DNA from: Pyropia yezoensis
Lineage: Eukaryota > Rhodophyta > Bangiophyceae > Bangiales > Bangiaceae
Assembly (NCBI GenBank): GCA_009829735.1
Contig: CM020620.1
Coordinates: 2,483,447 to 2,547,446, forward strand
Direction: 5' to 3'
Length of the DNA stretch: 64,000 nt
Position 1 is the first letter of the stretch, and each line of letters opens with the position of its first letter. Under the pieces are notes generated by a model that saw nothing but the letters and a program-made list of their open reading frames with translations, was not told the DNA's origin and did no database searches. This document shows, piece after piece, positions 44,001 through 59,400 of the stretch. The translations under genes and the position numbers were made by a program.

Positions 44001-47000
44001 ACGCCGCTTTCTGTGCAAATATGTGCTGGATATCGTATCTCTGCGTAACCGCTCCAGGACCGGCCGCCACACATTGCCACTGGTCGGTGGTGGGGTGGGT
44101 CGAAATACAGCCGTGTCACCGACCAATCAGCATCCACACTGGACCACCGTACGTGTGGCGAAGCGGGAAGAAGTGTGCGAGCGGAATGTCTCCCTTTTGG
44201 ATTCTGTGTCGGATGGCGTCGAGGCCGCCACCCACAGCTCTCGCACGGGGGCCCAGCGCGACCCGGCATGCAAAGTCCGGTTTTGAGTCAAAACCGGACT
44301 TTGCCGTCTGCACCGCTGTGCGTGTCGGTCCATGACGCCGCTTTCTGTGCAAATATGTGCTGGATATCGTATCTCTGCGTAGCCGCTCCAGGACCGGCCG
44401 CCACACATTGCCACTGGTCGGTGGTGGGGTGGGTCGAAATACAGCCGTGTCACCGACCAATCAGCATCCACACTGGACCACCGTACGTGTGGCGAAGCGG
44501 GAAGAAGTGTGCGAGCGGAATGTCTCCCTTTTGGATGCTGTGTCAGATGGCGTCGAGGCCGCCACCCACAGCTCTCGCACGGGGCCCAGCGCGACCCGGC
44601 ATGCAAAGTCCGGTTTTGAGTCAAAACCGGACTTTGCCGTCTGCACCGCTGTGCGTGTCGGTCCATGACGCGCTTTCTGTGCAAATATGTGCTGGATATC
44701 GTATCTCTGCGTAGCCGCTCCAGACCGGCCGCCACACATTGCCACTGGTCGGTGGTGGGGTGGGTCGAAATACAGCCGTGTCACCGACCAATCAGCATCC
44801 ACACTGGACCACCGTACGTGTGGCGAAGCGGGAAGAAGTGTGCGAGCGGAATGTCTCCCATTCGGATGCTGTGTCGATGGCGTCGAGGCCGCCACCCACA
44901 GCTCTCGCACGGGGGCCCAGCGCGACCCGGCATGCAAAGTCCGGTTTTGAGTCAAAACCGGACTTTGCCGTCTGCACCGCTGTGCGTGTCGGTCCATGAC
45001 GCCGCTTTCTGTGCAAATATGTGCTGGATATCGTATCTCTGCGTAAACCGCTCCAGCACCGGCCGCCACACATTGCCACTGGTCGGTGGTGGGGTGGGTC
45101 GAAATACAGCCGTGTCACCGACCAATCAGCATCCACACTGGACCACCGTACGTGTGGCGAAGCGGGAAGAAGTGTGCGAGCGGAATGTCTCCCTTTTGGA
45201 TGCTGTGTCAGATGGCGTCAGGCCGCCACCCACAGCTCTCGCACGGGGGCCCAGCGCGACCCGGCATGCAAAGTCCGGTTTTGAGTCAAAACCGGACTTT
45301 GCCGTCTGCACCGCTGTGCGTGTCGGTCCATGACGCCGCTTTCTGTGCAAATATGTGCTGGATATCGTATCTCTGCGTAGCCGCTCCAGGACCGGCCGCC
45401 ACACATTGCCACTGGTCGGTGGTGGGGTGGGTCGAAATACAGCCGTGTCACCGACCAATCAGCATCCACACTGGACCACCGTACGTGTGGCGAAGCGGGA
45501 AGAAGTGTGCGAGCGGAATGTCTCCCTTTCGGATGCTGTGTCGAATGGCGTAAAGGCCGCCACCCACAGCTCTCGCACGGGGGCCCAGCGCGACCCGGCA
45601 TGCAAAGTCCGGTTTTGAGTCAAAACCGGACTTTGCCGTCTGCACCGCTGTGCGTGTCGGTCCATGACGCCGCTTTCTGTGCAAATATGTGCTGGATATC
45701 GTATCTCTGCGTAGCCGCTCCAGGACCGGCCGCCACACATTGCCACTGGTCGGTGGTGGGGTGGGTCGAAATACAGCCGTGTCACCGGACCAATCAGCAT
45801 CCACACTGGACCACCGTACGTGTGGCGAAGCGGGAAGAAGTGTGCGAGCGGAATGTCTCCTTTCGGATGCTGTGTCGGATGGCGTAAAGGCCGCCACCCA
45901 CAGCTCTCGCACGGGGGCCCAGCGCGACCCGGCATGCAAAGTCCGGTTTTGAGTCAAAACCGGACTTTGCCGTCTGCACCGCTGTGCGTGTCGGTCCATG
46001 ACGCCGCTTTCTGTGCAAATATGTGCTGGATATCGTATCTCTGCGTAGCGCTCCAGACCGGCCGCCACACATTGCCACTGGTCGGTGGTGGGGTGGGTCG
46101 AAATACAGCCGTGTCACCGACCAATCAGCATCCACACTGGACCACCGTACGTGTGGCGAAGCGGGAAGAAGTGTGCGAGCGGAATGTCACCCTTTCGGAT
46201 GCTGTGTCGAATGGCGTAAAGGCCGCCACCCACAGCTCTCGCACGGGGGCCCAGCGCGACCCGGCATGCAAAGTCCGGTTTTGAGTCAAAACCGGACTTT
46301 GCCGTCTGCACCGCTGTGCGTGTCGGTCCATGACGCCGCTTTCTGTGCAAATATGTGCTGGATATCGTATCTCTGCGTAGCGCTCCAGCACCGGCCGCCA
46401 CACATTGCCACTGGTCGGTGGTGGGGTGGGTCGAAATACAGCCGTGTCACCGACCAATCAGCATCCACACTGGACCACCGTACGTGTGGCGAAGCGGGAA
46501 GAAGTGTGCGAGCGGAATGTCTCCCTTTTGGATGCTGTGTCGGATGGCGTCAGGCCGCCACCCACAGCTCTCGCACGGGGGCCCAGCGCGACCCGGCATG
46601 CAAAGTCCGGTTTTGAGTCAAAACCGGACTTTGCCGTCTGCACCGCTGTGCGTGTCGGTCCATGACGCCGCTTTCTGTGCAAATATGTGCTGGATATCGT
46701 ATCTCTGCGTAGCCGCTCCAGGCACCGGCCGCCACACATTGCCACTGGTCGGTGGTGGGGTGGGTCGAAATACAGCCGTGTCACCGACCAATCAGCATCC
46801 ACACTGGACCACCGTACGTGTGGCGAAGCGGGAAGAAGTGTGCGAGCGGAATGTCTCCCTTTGGATGCTGTGTCGATGGCGTCGAGGCCGCCACCCACAG
46901 CTCTCGCACGGGGGCCCAGCGCGACCCGGCATGCAAAGTCCGGTTTTGAGTCAAAACCGGACTTTGCCGTCTGCACCGCTGTGCGTGTCGGTCCATGACG

Positions 47001-48754
47001 CCGCTTTCTGTGCAAATATGTGCTGGATATCGTATCTCTGCGTAGCCGCTCCAGGACCGGCCGCCACACATTGCCACTGGTCGGTGGAGGGGTGGGTCGA
47101 AATACAGCCGTGTCACCGACCAATCAGCATCCACACTGGACCACCGTACGTGTGGCGAAGCGGGAAGAAGTGTGCGAGCGGAATGTCACCCATTCGGATG
47201 CTGTGTCGAATGGCGTAAAGGCCGCCACCCACAGCTCTCGCACGGGGGCCCAGCGCGACCCGGCATGCAAAGTCCGGTTTTGAGTCAAAACCGGACTTTG
47301 CCGTCTGCACCGCTGTGCGTGTCGGTCCATGACGCCGCTTTCTGTGCAAATATGTGCTGGATATCGTATCTCTGCGTAGCCGCTCCAGCACCGGCCGCCA
47401 CACATTGCCACTGGTCGGTGGTGGGGTGGGTCGAAATACAGCCGTGTCACCGACCAATCAGCATCCACACTGGACCACCGTACGTGTGGCGAAGCGGGAA
47501 GAAGTGTGCGAGCGGAATGTCTCCCATTTGGATGCTGTGTCAGATGGCGTCGAGGCCGCCACCCACAGCTCTCGCACGGGGGCCCAGCGCGACCCGGCAT
47601 GCAAAGTCCGGTTTTGAGTCAAAACCGGACTTTGCCGTCTGCACCGCTGTGCGTGTCGGTCCATGACGCCGCTTTCTGTGCAAATATGTGCTGGATATCG
47701 TATCTCTGCGTAAACGCTCCAGCACCGGCCGCCACACATTGCCACTGGTCGGTGGTGGGGTGGGTCGAAATACAGCCGTGTCACCGACCAATCAGCATCC
47801 ACACTGGACCACCGTACGTGTGGCGAAGCGGGAAGAAGTGTGCGAGCGGAATGTCTCCCTTTGGATGCTGTGTCGATGGCGTCAAGGCCGCCACCCACAG
47901 CTCTCGCACGGGGGCCCAGCGCGACCCGGCATGCAAAGTCCGGTTTGAGTCAAAACCGGACTTTGCCGTCTGCACCGCTGTGCGTGTCGGTCCATGACGC
48001 CGCTTTCTGTGCAAATATGTGCTGGATATCGTATCTCTCCGTAAGCCGCTCCAGACCGGCCGCCACACATTGCCACTGGTCGGTGGTGGGGTGGGTCGAA
48101 ATACAGCCGTGTCACCGACCAATCAGCATCCACACTGGACCACCGTACGTGTGGCGAAGCGGGAAGAAGTGTGCGAGCGGAATGTCACCCATTCGGATGC
48201 TGTGTCGATGGCGTAAAGGCCGCCACCCACAGCTCTCGCACGGGGGCCCAGCGCGACCCGGCATGCAAAGTCCGGTTTTGAGTCAAAACCGGACTTTGCC
48301 GTCTGCACCGCTGTGCGTGTCGGTCCATGACGCCGCTTTCTGTGCAAATATGTGCTGGATATCGTATCTCTCCGTAGCCGCTCCAGACCGGCCGCCACAC
48401 ATTGCCACTGGTCGGTGGTGGGGTGGGTCGAAATACAGCCGTGTCACCGACCAATCAGCATCCACACTGGACCACCGTACGTGTGGCGAAGCGGGAAGAA
48501 GTGTGCGAGCGGAATGTCACCCATTCGGATGCTGTGTCGAATGGCGTAAAGGCCGCCACCCACAGCTCTCGCACGGGGGCCCAGCGCGACCCGGCATGCA
48601 AAGTCCGGTTTTGAGTCAAAACCGGACTTTGCCGTCTGCACCGCTGTGCGTGTCGGTCCATGACGCCGCTTTCTGTGCAAATATGTGCTTGATATCGTAT
48701 CTCTGCGTAGCCGCTCCAGGACCGGCCGCCACACATTGCCACTGGTCGGTGGTG

Positions 48755-49816
48755 GAAATAGGTGGGCTGATAGCCGTGTCACCGACTCAATCGTAGCAGC
48801 TCCAGGACCGGCACGCCTGGACCACTGGTCGGTACGTGGGCGAAGTCGGAAGACAGTGTGCGAGCGAATCAGCCCACACTGGCGTAAAGGCCGCCACCCA
48901 CAGCTCTCGCACGGGGGCCCAGCGCGACCCGGCATGCAAAGTCCGGTTTTGAGTCAAAACCGGACTTTGCCGTCTGCAGCTGTGCAAGTGGGGTGGGTCC
49001 AGCCGTGTCACCGACCAATCAGCATCCACACTGGACCACCGTACGTGTGGCGAAGCGGGAAGAAGTGTGCGAGCGGAATGTCGGATGCTGTGTCGAATGG
49101 CGTAAAGGCCGCCACCCACAGCTCTCGCACGGGGGCCCAGCGCGACCCGGCATGCAAAGTCCGGTTTTGAGTAAAACCTGCGACTCGCAGCCGTGCCACA
49201 CATTGCCACTGGTCGGTGGTGGGGTGGGTCGAAATACAGCCGTGTCACCGACCAATCAGTGTTGTCTGTGCCGCGTACGTGTGTGCTGGATATCGTATCT
49301 CTGTGTGTAGCCGCTCCAGCACCGGCCGCCACACATTGCCACTGGTCGGTGGTGGGTGGGTCGAAATACAGCCGTGTCACCGACCAATCAGCATCCACAC
49401 GTAACCACCGTACAGCAGCTCTCGCACGGGGGCCCAGCGCGACCCGGCATGCAAAGTCCGGTTTTGAGTCAAAACCGGACTTTGCCGTCTGCACCGCTGT
49501 GCGTGTCGGTCCATGACGCCGCTTTCTGTGCAAATATGTGCTGGATATCGTATCTCTCGTAAACGCTCCAGCACCGGCCGCCACACATTGCCACTGGTCG
49601 GTGGGTTGTGCGGTTACGTGTGTGTCGGAACAGTCCGACCGCCACCCACAGCTCTCGCACGGGGCCCAGCGCGACCCGGCATGCAAAGTCCGGTTTTGAG
49701 TCAAAACCGGACTTTGCCGTCTGCACCGCTGTGCGTGTCGGTCCATGACGCCGCTTTCTGTGCAAATATGTGCGATATCGTATCTCTCGTAACGCTCCAG
49801 CACCGGCCGCCACACA
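48755..49816 (+). other. Scrambled satellite patch 1
   Basis: Units are shortened and rearranged: GGTGGAAATAGGTGGGCTG at 48751, a short piece ending CTGCAGCTGTGCAAG at 48982, and GGTTGTGCGGTTACG at about 49603. Conserved blocks around the hairpin remain. It may be a consensus or assembly artefact. Confidence 0.75.
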
Positions 49817-52380
49817 TTGCCACTGGTCGGTGGTGGGGTGGGTCGAAATACAGCCGTGTCACCGACCAATCAGCATCCACACTGGACCACCGTACGTGTG
49901 GCGAAGCGGGAAGAAGTGTGCGAGCGGAATGTCTCCCTTTTGGATGCTGTGTCGGATGGCGTCAAGGCCGACACCCACAGCTCTCGCACGGGGGCCCAGC
50001 GCGACCCGGCATGCAAAGTCCGGTTTTGAGTCAAAACCGGACTTTGCCGTCTGCACCGCTGTGCGTGTCGGTCCATGACGCCGCTTTCTGTGCAAATATG
50101 TGCTGGATATCGTATCTCTCCGTAGCCGCTCCAGCACCGGCCGCCACACATTGCACTGGTCGGTGGTGGGGTGGGTCGAAATACAGCCGTGTCACCGACC
50201 AATCAGCATCCACACTGGACCACCGTACGTGTGGCGAAGCGGGAAGAAGTGTGCGAGCGGAATGTCTCCATTTTGGATGCTGTGTCGGATGGCGTCGAGG
50301 CCGCCACCCACAGCTCTCGCACGGGGGCCCAGCGCGACCCGGCATGCAAAGTCCGGTTTTGAGTCAAAACCGGACTTTGCCGTCTGCACCGCTGTGCGTG
50401 TCGGTCCATGACGCCGCTTTCTGTGCAAATATGTGCTGGATATCGTATCTCTGCGTAGCCGCTCCAGGACCGGCCGCCACACATTGCCACTGGTCGGTGG
50501 TGGGGTGGGTCGAAATACAGCCGTGTCACCGACCAATCAGCATCCACACTGGACCACCGTACGTGTGGCGAAGCGGGAAGAAGTGTGCGAGCGGAATGTT
50601 CCCATTGGATGCTGTGTCGAATGGCGTAAAGGCCGCCACCCACAGCTCTCGCACGGGGGCCCAGCGCGACCCGGCATGCAAAGTCCGGTTTTGAGTCAAA
50701 ACCGGACTTTGCCGTCTGCACCGCTGTGCGTGTCGGTCCATGACGCCGCTTTCTGTGCAAATATGTGCTGGATATCGTATCTCTGCGTAGCCGCTCCAGG
50801 ACCGGCCGCCACACATTGCCACTGGTCGGTGGTGGGGTGGGTCGAAATACAGCCGTGTCACCGACCAATCAGCATCCACACTGGACCACCGTACGTGTGG
50901 CGAAGCGGGAAGAAGTGTGCGAGCGGAATGTCTCCCTTTTGGATGCTGTGTCGATGGCGTAAAGGCCGCCACCCACAGCTCTCGCACGGGGGCCCAGCGC
51001 GACCCGGCATGCAAAGTCCGGTTTTGAGTCAAAACCGGACTTTGCCGTCTGCACCGCTGTGCGTGTCGGTCCATGACGCCGCTTTTGTGCAAATATGTGC
51101 TGGATATCGTATCTCTGCGTAGCCGCTCCAGCACCGGCCGCCACACATTGCCACTGGTCGGTGGTGGGGTGGGTCGAAATACAGCCGTGTCACCGACCAA
51201 TCAGCATCCACACTGGACCACCGTACGTGTGGCGAAGCGGGAAGAAGTGTGCGAGCGGAATGTCTCCTTTTGGATGCTGTGTCGATGGCGTCGAGGCCGC
51301 CACCCACAGCTCTCGCACGGGGGCCCAGCGCGACCCGGCATGCAAAGTCCGGTTTTGAGTCAAAACCGGACTTTGCCGTCTGCACCGCTGTGCGTGTCGG
51401 TCCATGACGCCGCTTTCTGTGCAAATATGTGCTGGGTAATCCAACCGGCCGCCACACATTGCCACTGGTCGGTGGTGGGTGGGTCGAAATACAGCCGTGT
51501 CACCGACCAATCAGCATCCACACTGGACCACCGTACGTGTGGCGAAGCGGGAAGAAGTGTGCGAGCGGAAATTTCGGATGCTGTGTCGAATGGCGTCGAG
51601 GCCGCCACCCACAGCTCTCGCACGGGGGCCCAGCGCGACCCGGCATGCAAAGTCCGGTTTTGAGTCAAAACCGGACTTTGCCGTCTGCACCGCTGTGCGT
51701 GTCGGTCCATGACGCCGCTTTCTGTGCAAATATGTGCTGGATATCGTATCTCTGCGTAGCCGCTCCAGCACCGGCCGCCACACATTGCCACTGGTCGGTG
51801 GTGGGGTGGGTCGAAATACAGCCGTGTCACCGACCAATCAGCATCCACACTGGACCACCGTACGTGTGGCGAAGCGGGAAGAAGTGTGCGAGCGGAATGT
51901 CTCCCTTGGATGCTGTGTCGAATGGCGTAAAGGCCGCCACCCACAGCTCTCGCACGGGGGCCCAGCGCGACCCGGCATGCAAAGTCCGGTTTTGAGTCAA
52001 AACCGGACTTTGCCGTCTGCACCGCTGTGCGTGTCGGTCCATGACGCCGCTTTCTGTGCAAATATGTGCTGGATATCGTATCTCTGCGTAGCCGCTCCAG
52101 CACCGGCCGCCACACATTGCCACTGGTCGGTGGTGGGGTGGGTCGAAATACAGCCGTGTCACCGACCAATCAGCATCCACACTGGACCACCGTACGTGTG
52201 GCGAAGCGGAAGAAGTGTGCGAGCGGAATGTCTCCCTTTTGGATGCTGTGTCGGATGGCGTCGAGACCGCCACCCACAGCTCTCGCACGGGGCCCAGCGC
52301 GACCCGGCATGCAAAGTCCGGTTTTGAGTCAAAACCGGACTTTGCCGTCTGCACCGCTGTGCGTGTCGGTCCATGACGCC

Positions 52381-53280
52381 GCTCCTGTGCAAATATGTGT
52401 CGGTCCATACGTATCTCTCTAGCCGCTCCAGGACCGGCCGCCACACATTGCCACTGGTCGGTGGTGGGGTTTGTGGCATCCACACTGGACCACCGTACGT
52501 GTGGCGAAGCGGGAAGAAGTGTGCGAGCGGAATTCGGATGCTGTGTCGAATGGCGTAAAGGCCGCCACCCACAGCTCTCGCACGGGGGCCCAGCGCGACC
52601 CGGCATGCAAAGTCCGGTTTTGAGTCAAAACCGGACTTTGCCGTCTGCATCTCCTGACGCCGCGCAAATATGTGCCGCTCCAGCACCGGCCAAAGCCACA
52701 CATTGCTGCACTGGTCGGTCTGGTGTGGGTGGCCGTCGAAATACAGCCGTCGTCACCGACCAATCAGCATCCACACTGGACCACCGTACGTGTGCGAGCC
52801 AGATGGGAAGGCCGCACCCACAGCTCTCGCACGGGGCCCAGCGCGACCCGGCATGCAAAGTCCGGTTTTGAGTCAAAACCGGACTTTGCCGTCTGCACCG
52901 CTGTGCGTGTCGGTCCATGACGCCGCTTTCTGTGCAAATATGTGCTGATATCGTATCTCTCCGTAGCCGCTCCAGCACCGCCGCCACTGGTCGGTGGTGG
53001 GGTGGGTCGAAATACAGCCGTGTCACCGACCAATCAGCACACTGGACCACCGTACGTGTGGCGAAGCGGAAGAAGTGTGCGAGCGGAATGTCTCCGGATT
53101 CTGTGTCGGATGGCGTCGCCACCACAGCTCTCGCACGGGGCCCAGCGCGACCCGGCATGCAAAGTCCGGTTTTGAGTCAAAACCGGTGTCTGAGTCGGTC
53201 CAATGTGCTGGTCCGGCATTGCGTTGGGTATGCATTGCCACTGTCGTGTCGGTCCATGACGCCGCTTTCTGTGCAAATAT
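52381..53280 (+). other. Scrambled satellite patch 2
   Basis: Several deletions and short insertions occur, e.g. GCATCTCCTGACGCCGCG near 52647 and CCGGTGTCTGAGTCGG at 53184 where the hairpin right arm is lost. Units before and after are near normal. Confidence 0.75.
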
Positions 53281-56200
53281 GTGCTGGATATCGTATCTCT
53301 GCGTAATCCAGCACCGGCCGCCACACATTGCCACTGGTCGGTGGTGGGGTGGGTCGAAATACAGCCGTGTCACCGACCAATCAGCATCCACACTGGACCA
53401 CCGTACGTGTGGCGAAGCGGGAAGAAGTGTGCGAGCGGAATGTCTCCCGTCGAATGGCGTAAAGGCCGCCACCCACAGCTCTCGCACGGGGGCCCAGCGC
53501 GACCCGGCATGCAAAGTCCGGTTTTGAGTCAAAACCGGACTTTGCCGTCTGCACCGCTGTGCGTGTCGGTCCATGACGCCGCTTTCTGTGCAAATATGTG
53601 CTGGATATCGTATCTCTCCGTAGCCGCTCCAGCACCGGCCGCCACACATTGCCACTGGTCGGTGGGGGGGGTCGAAATACAGCCGTGTCACCGACCAATC
53701 AGCATCCACACTGGACCACCGTACGTGTGGCGAAGCGGGAAGAAGTGTGCGAGCGGAATGTCTCCATTCGGATGCTGTGTCGGATGGCGTCGAGACCGCC
53801 ACCCACAGCTCTCGCACGGGGGCCCAGCGCGACCCGGCATGCAAAGTCCGGTTTTGAGTCAAAACCGGACTTTGCCGTCTGCACCGCTGTGCGTGTCGGT
53901 CCATGACGCCGCTTTCTGTGCAAATATGTGCTGGATATCGTATCTCTGCGTAGCCGCTCCAGGACCGGCCGCCACACATTGCCACTGGTCGGTGGTGGGG
54001 TGGGTCGAAATACAGCCGTGTCACCGACCAATCAGCATCCACACTGGACCACCGTACGTGTGGCGAAGCGGGAAGAAGTGTGCGAGCGGAATGTCCCATT
54101 CGGATGCTGTGTCGAATGGCGTAAAGCCGCCACCCACAGCTCTCGCACGGGGGCCCAGCGCGACCCGGCATGCAAAGTCCGGTTTTGAGTCAAAACCGGA
54201 CTTTGCCGTCTGCACCGCTGTGCGTGTCGGTCCATGAGGCCGCTTTCTGTGCAAATATGTGCTGGATACCGTATCTCTTCGTAAACGCTGCAGCACCGGC
54301 CGCCACACATTGCCACTGGTCGGTGGTGGGGTGGGTCGAAATGCAGCCGTGTCACCGGCCAATCAGCATCCACACTGGACCACCGTACGTGTGGCGAAGC
54401 GGGAAGAAGTGTGCGAGCGGAATGTCTCCCTTTTGAATGCTGTGACAGATGGCGTCAAGGCCGACACCCACAGCTCTCGCACGGGGGCCCAGCGCGACCC
54501 GGCATGCAAAGTCCGGTTTTGAGTCAAAACCGGACTTTGCCGTCTGCACCGCTGTGCGTGTCGGTCCATGACGCCGCTTTCTGTGCAAATATGTGCTGGA
54601 TATCGTATCTCTCCGTAGCCGCTCCAGCACCGGCCGCCACACATTGCCACTGGTCGGTGGTGGGGTGGGTCGAAATACAGCCGTGTCACCGACCAATCAG
54701 CATCCACACTGGACCACCGTACGTGTGGCGAAGCGGGAAGAAGTGTGCGAGCGGAATGTCTCCATTTGGATTCTGTGTCGGATGGCGTCGAGACCGCCAC
54801 CCACAGCTCTCGCACGGGGGCCCAGCGCGACCCGGCATGCAAAGTCCGGTTTTGAGTCAAAACCGGACTTTGCCGTCTGCACCGCTGTGCGTGTCGGTCC
54901 ATGACGCCGCTTTCTGTGCAAATATGTGCTTGATATCGTATCTCTGCGTAGCCGCTCCAGGACCGGCCGCCACACATTGCCACTGGTCGGTGGTGGGGTG
55001 GGTCGAAATACAGCCGTGTCACCGACCAATCAGCATCCACACTGGACCACCGTACGTGTGGCGAAGCGGGAAGAAGTGTGCGAGCGGAATGTCACCCATT
55101 CGGATGCTGTGTCGAATGGCGTAAAGGCCGCCACCCACAGCTCTCGCACGGGGGCCCAGCGCGACCCGGCATGCAAAGTCCGGTTTTGAGTCAAACCGGA
55201 CTTTGCCGTCTGCACCGCTGTGCGTGTCGGTCCATGACGCCGCTTTTTGTGCAAATATGTGCTGGATATCGTATCTCTGCGTAAACGCTCCATCACCGGC
55301 CGCCACACATTGCCACTGGTCGGTGGTGGGGTGGGTCGAAATACAGCTGTGTCACCGACCAATCAACATCCACACTGGACCACCGTACGTGTGGCGAAGC
55401 GGGAAGAAGTGTGCCAGCGGAATGTCTCCCATTTGGATTCTGTGTCGGATGGCGTCGAGACCGCCACCCACAGCTCTCGCACGGGGGCCCAGCGCGACCC
55501 GGCATGCAAAGTCCGGTTTTGAGTCAAAACCGGACTTTGCCGTCTGCACCGCTGTGCGTGTCGGTCCATGACGCCGCTTTCTGTGCAAATATGTGCTGGA
55601 TATCGTATCTCTGCGTAGCCGCTCCAGGACCGGCCGCCACACATTGCCACTGGTCGGTGGTGGGGTGGGTCGAAATACAGCCGTGTCACCGACCAATCAG
55701 CATCCACACTGGACCACCGTACGTGTGGCGAAGCGGGAAGAAGTGTGCGAGCGGAATGTCTCCCTTTTCGGATGCTGTGTCGAATGGCGTAAAGGCCGCC
55801 ACCCACAGCTCTCGCACGGGGGCCCAGCGCGACCCGGCATGCAAAGTCCGGTTTTGAGTCAAAACCGGACTTTGCCGTCTGCACCGCTGTGCGTGTCGGT
55901 CCATGACGCCGCTTTCTGTGCAAATATGTGCTGGATATCGTATCTCTCCGTAGCCGCTCCAGGACCGGCCGCCACACATTGCCACTGGTCGGTGGTGGGG
56001 TGGGTCGAAATACAGCCGTGTCACCGACCAATCAGCATCCACACTGGACCACCGTACGTGTGGCGAAGCGGGAAGAAGTGTGCGAGCGGAATGTCTCCCT
56101 TTCGGATGCTGTGTCGAATGGCGTAAAGGCCGCCACCCACAGCTCTCGCACGGGGGCCCAGCGCGACCCGGCATGCAAAGTCCGGTTTTGAGTCAAAACC

Positions 56201-56421
56201 GGACTTTGCCGTCTGCACCGCTGTGCGTGTCGGTCCATGACGCCGCTTTCTGTGCAAATATGTGCTGGATATCGTATCTCTGCGTAGCCGCTCCAGGACC
56301 GGCCGCCACACATTGCCACTGGTCGGTGGTGGGGTGGGTCGAAATACAGCCGTGTCACCGACCAATCAGCATCCACACTGGACCACCGTACGTGTGGCGA
56401 AGCGGGAAGAAGTGTGCGAGC

Positions 56422-59400
56422 GGAATGTCGGATGCTGTGTCGAATGGCGTAAAGGCCGCCACCCACAGTCGCACGGGGGCCCAGCGCGACCCGGCATGCA
56501 AAGTCCGGTTTTGAGCGGACCGGCCGCCACACATTGCCACTGGTCGGTGGTGGGGTGGGTCGAAATACAGCCGTGTCACCGACCAATCAGCATCCACACT
56601 GGACCACCGTACGTGTCTGGAACCAAAAGCGTAGCTCTCGCACGGGGGCCCAGCGCGACCCGGCGAAGCTGATAAGTCGGTGCGTATGTGCGGCCGCTCT
56701 TCGTAAACGCCAGCACCGGCCGCCACACATTGCCACTGGTCGGTGGGGTGGGGTGTGGGATGCGTGTGTGTCATGGCGTAAAGGCCGCCACCCACAGCTC
56801 TCGCACGGGGGCCCAGCGCGACCCGGCATGCAAAGTCCGGTTTTGAGTCAAAACCGGACTTTGCCGTCTGCACCGCTGTGCGTGTCGGTCCATGACTGTG
56901 TGTGCGAAGCGTGCTGAAGTGTGTCACCGACCAATCAGCGGAACGTGTCTGTGCCTTTTGGATGCTGTGTCGATGGCGTCGAGGCCGCCACCCACAGCTC
57001 TCGCACGGGGGCCCAGCGCGACCCGGCATGCAAAGTCCGGTTTTGAGTCAAAAAATGCCGTCTGCATCGGTCCATGCTGTGCAAATATGTGCCGTATCTC
57101 TGCGTAGCCGCTCCACCGGCCGCCACACATTGCCACTGGTCGGTGGTGGGGTGGGTCGAAATACAGCCGTGTCACCGACCAATCAGCATCCACACTGGAC
57201 CACCGTACGTGTGGCGAAGCGTGTGAATGCGATGCTGTGTCGAATGGCAGGCCGCCACCCACAGCTCTCGCACGGGGGCCCAGCGCGACCCGGCATGCAA
57301 AGTCCGGTTTTGAGTCAAAACCGGACTTTGCCGTCTGCACGTGTCGGTCCATGACGCCGCTTTCTGTGCAAATATGTGCCGTATCTCTGCGTAGGCTCCA
57401 ACCGGCCGCCACACATTGCCACTGGTCGGTGGTGGGGTGGGTCGAAATACAGCCGTGTCACCGACCAATCAGCACTGGACCAACGTGTCTGTGCATTTTG
57501 GATGCTGTGTCGGATGGCGTCGAGGCCGCCACCCACAGCTCTCGCACGGGAAGTCGTGACCCGGCATGCAAGCAGCCACACATTGCCACTGGTCGGTGGT
57601 GGGGTGGGTCGAAATACAGCCGTGTCACCGACCAATCAGCATCCACACTGGACCACTTGTGTGTCTGCACCGCTGCTCTGACCCGTGTCGAGTCCGGATG
57701 ACGCGCGCTTTCTGTGCAAATATGTGCTGGATATCGTATCTCTGCGTAGCCGCTCCAACCGGCCGCCACACATTGCCACTGGTCGGTGGTGGGGTGTCGA
57801 AATACAGCCGTGTCACCGACCAATCAGCATCCACACTGGACCACCGTACGTGTGGCGAAGCGGGAAGAAGTGTGCGAGCGGAATGTCGGATGCTGTGTCG
57901 ATGGCGTCGAGCCGCAGCTCTCGCGGGGGCCCAGCGCGACCCGGCATGCAAAGTCCGGTTTTGAGTCAAAACCGGACTTTGCCGTCTGCAGTCCATGACG
58001 CCGCTTTCTGTGCAAATATGTGCTGGATATCGTATCTCTGCGTAGCCGCTCCAGACCGGCCGCCACACATTGCCACTGGTCGGTGGTGGGGTGGGTCGAA
58101 ATACAGCCGTGTCACCGACCAATCAGCATCCACACTGGACCACCGTACGTGTGGCGAAGCGGGAAGAAGTGTGCGAGCGGAATGTCTCCCATTCGGATGC
58201 TGTGTCGAATGGCGTAAAGGCCGCCACCCACAGCTCTCGCACGGGGGCCCAGCGCGACCCGGCATGCAAAGTCCGGTTTTGAGTCAAAACCGGACTTTGC
58301 CGTCTGCACCGCTGTGCGTGTCGGTCCATGACGCCGCTTTCTGTGCAAATATGTGCTGGATATCGTATCTCCGTAGCCGCTCCAGCACCGGCCGCCACAC
58401 ATTGCCACTGGTCGGTGGTGGGGTGGGTCGAAATACAGCCGTGTCACCGACCAATCAGCATCCACACTGGACCACCGTACGTGTGGCGAAGCGGGAAGAA
58501 GTGTGCGAGCGGAATGTCTCCCTTTTGGATTCTGTGTCGGATGGCGTCGAGACCGCCACCCACAGCTCTCGCACGGGGGCCCAGCGCGACCCGGCATGCA
58601 AAGTCCGGTTTTGAGTCAAAACCGGACTTTGCCGTCTGCACCGCTGTGCGTGTCGGTCCATGACGCCGCTTTCTGTGCAAATATGTGCTGGATATCGTAT
58701 CTCTCCGTAGCCGCTCCAGCACCGGCCGCCACACATTGCCACTGGTCGGTGGTGGGGTGGGTCGAAATACAGCCGTGTCACCGACCAATCAGCATCCACA
58801 CTGGACCACCGTACGTGTGGCGAAGCGGGAAGAAGTGTGCGAGCGGAATGTCTCCCTTTGGATGCTCGAGGCCGCCACCACAGCTCTCGCACGGGGGCCC
58901 AGCGCGACCCGGCATGCAAAGTCCGGTTTTGAGTCAAAACCGGACTTTGCCGTCTGCACCGCTGTGCGTGTCGGTCCATGACGCCGCTTTCTGTGCAAAT
59001 ATGTGCTGGATATCGTATCTCTGCGTAGCCGCTCCAGGACCGGCCGCCACACATTGCCACTGGTCGGTGGTGGGGTGGGTCGAAATACAGCCGTGTCACC
59101 GACCAATCAGCATCCACACTGGGTACGTGTGGCGAAGCTGTGCGGAAATGGCGTCGAGGCCGCCACCCACAGCTCTCGCACGGGGGCCCAGCGCGACCCG
59201 GCATGCAAAGTCCGGTTTTGAGTCAAAACCGGACTTTGCCGTCTGCATCTTGCCAAATATGTGCCGTATCTCCGTGGCACCGGCCGCCACACATTGCCAC
59301 TGGTCGGTGGTGGGGTGGGTCGAAATACAGCCGTGTCACCGACCAATCAGTGGGTACGTGTGAAGTGTGCAAATGGCGTCGAGGCCGCCACCCACAGCTC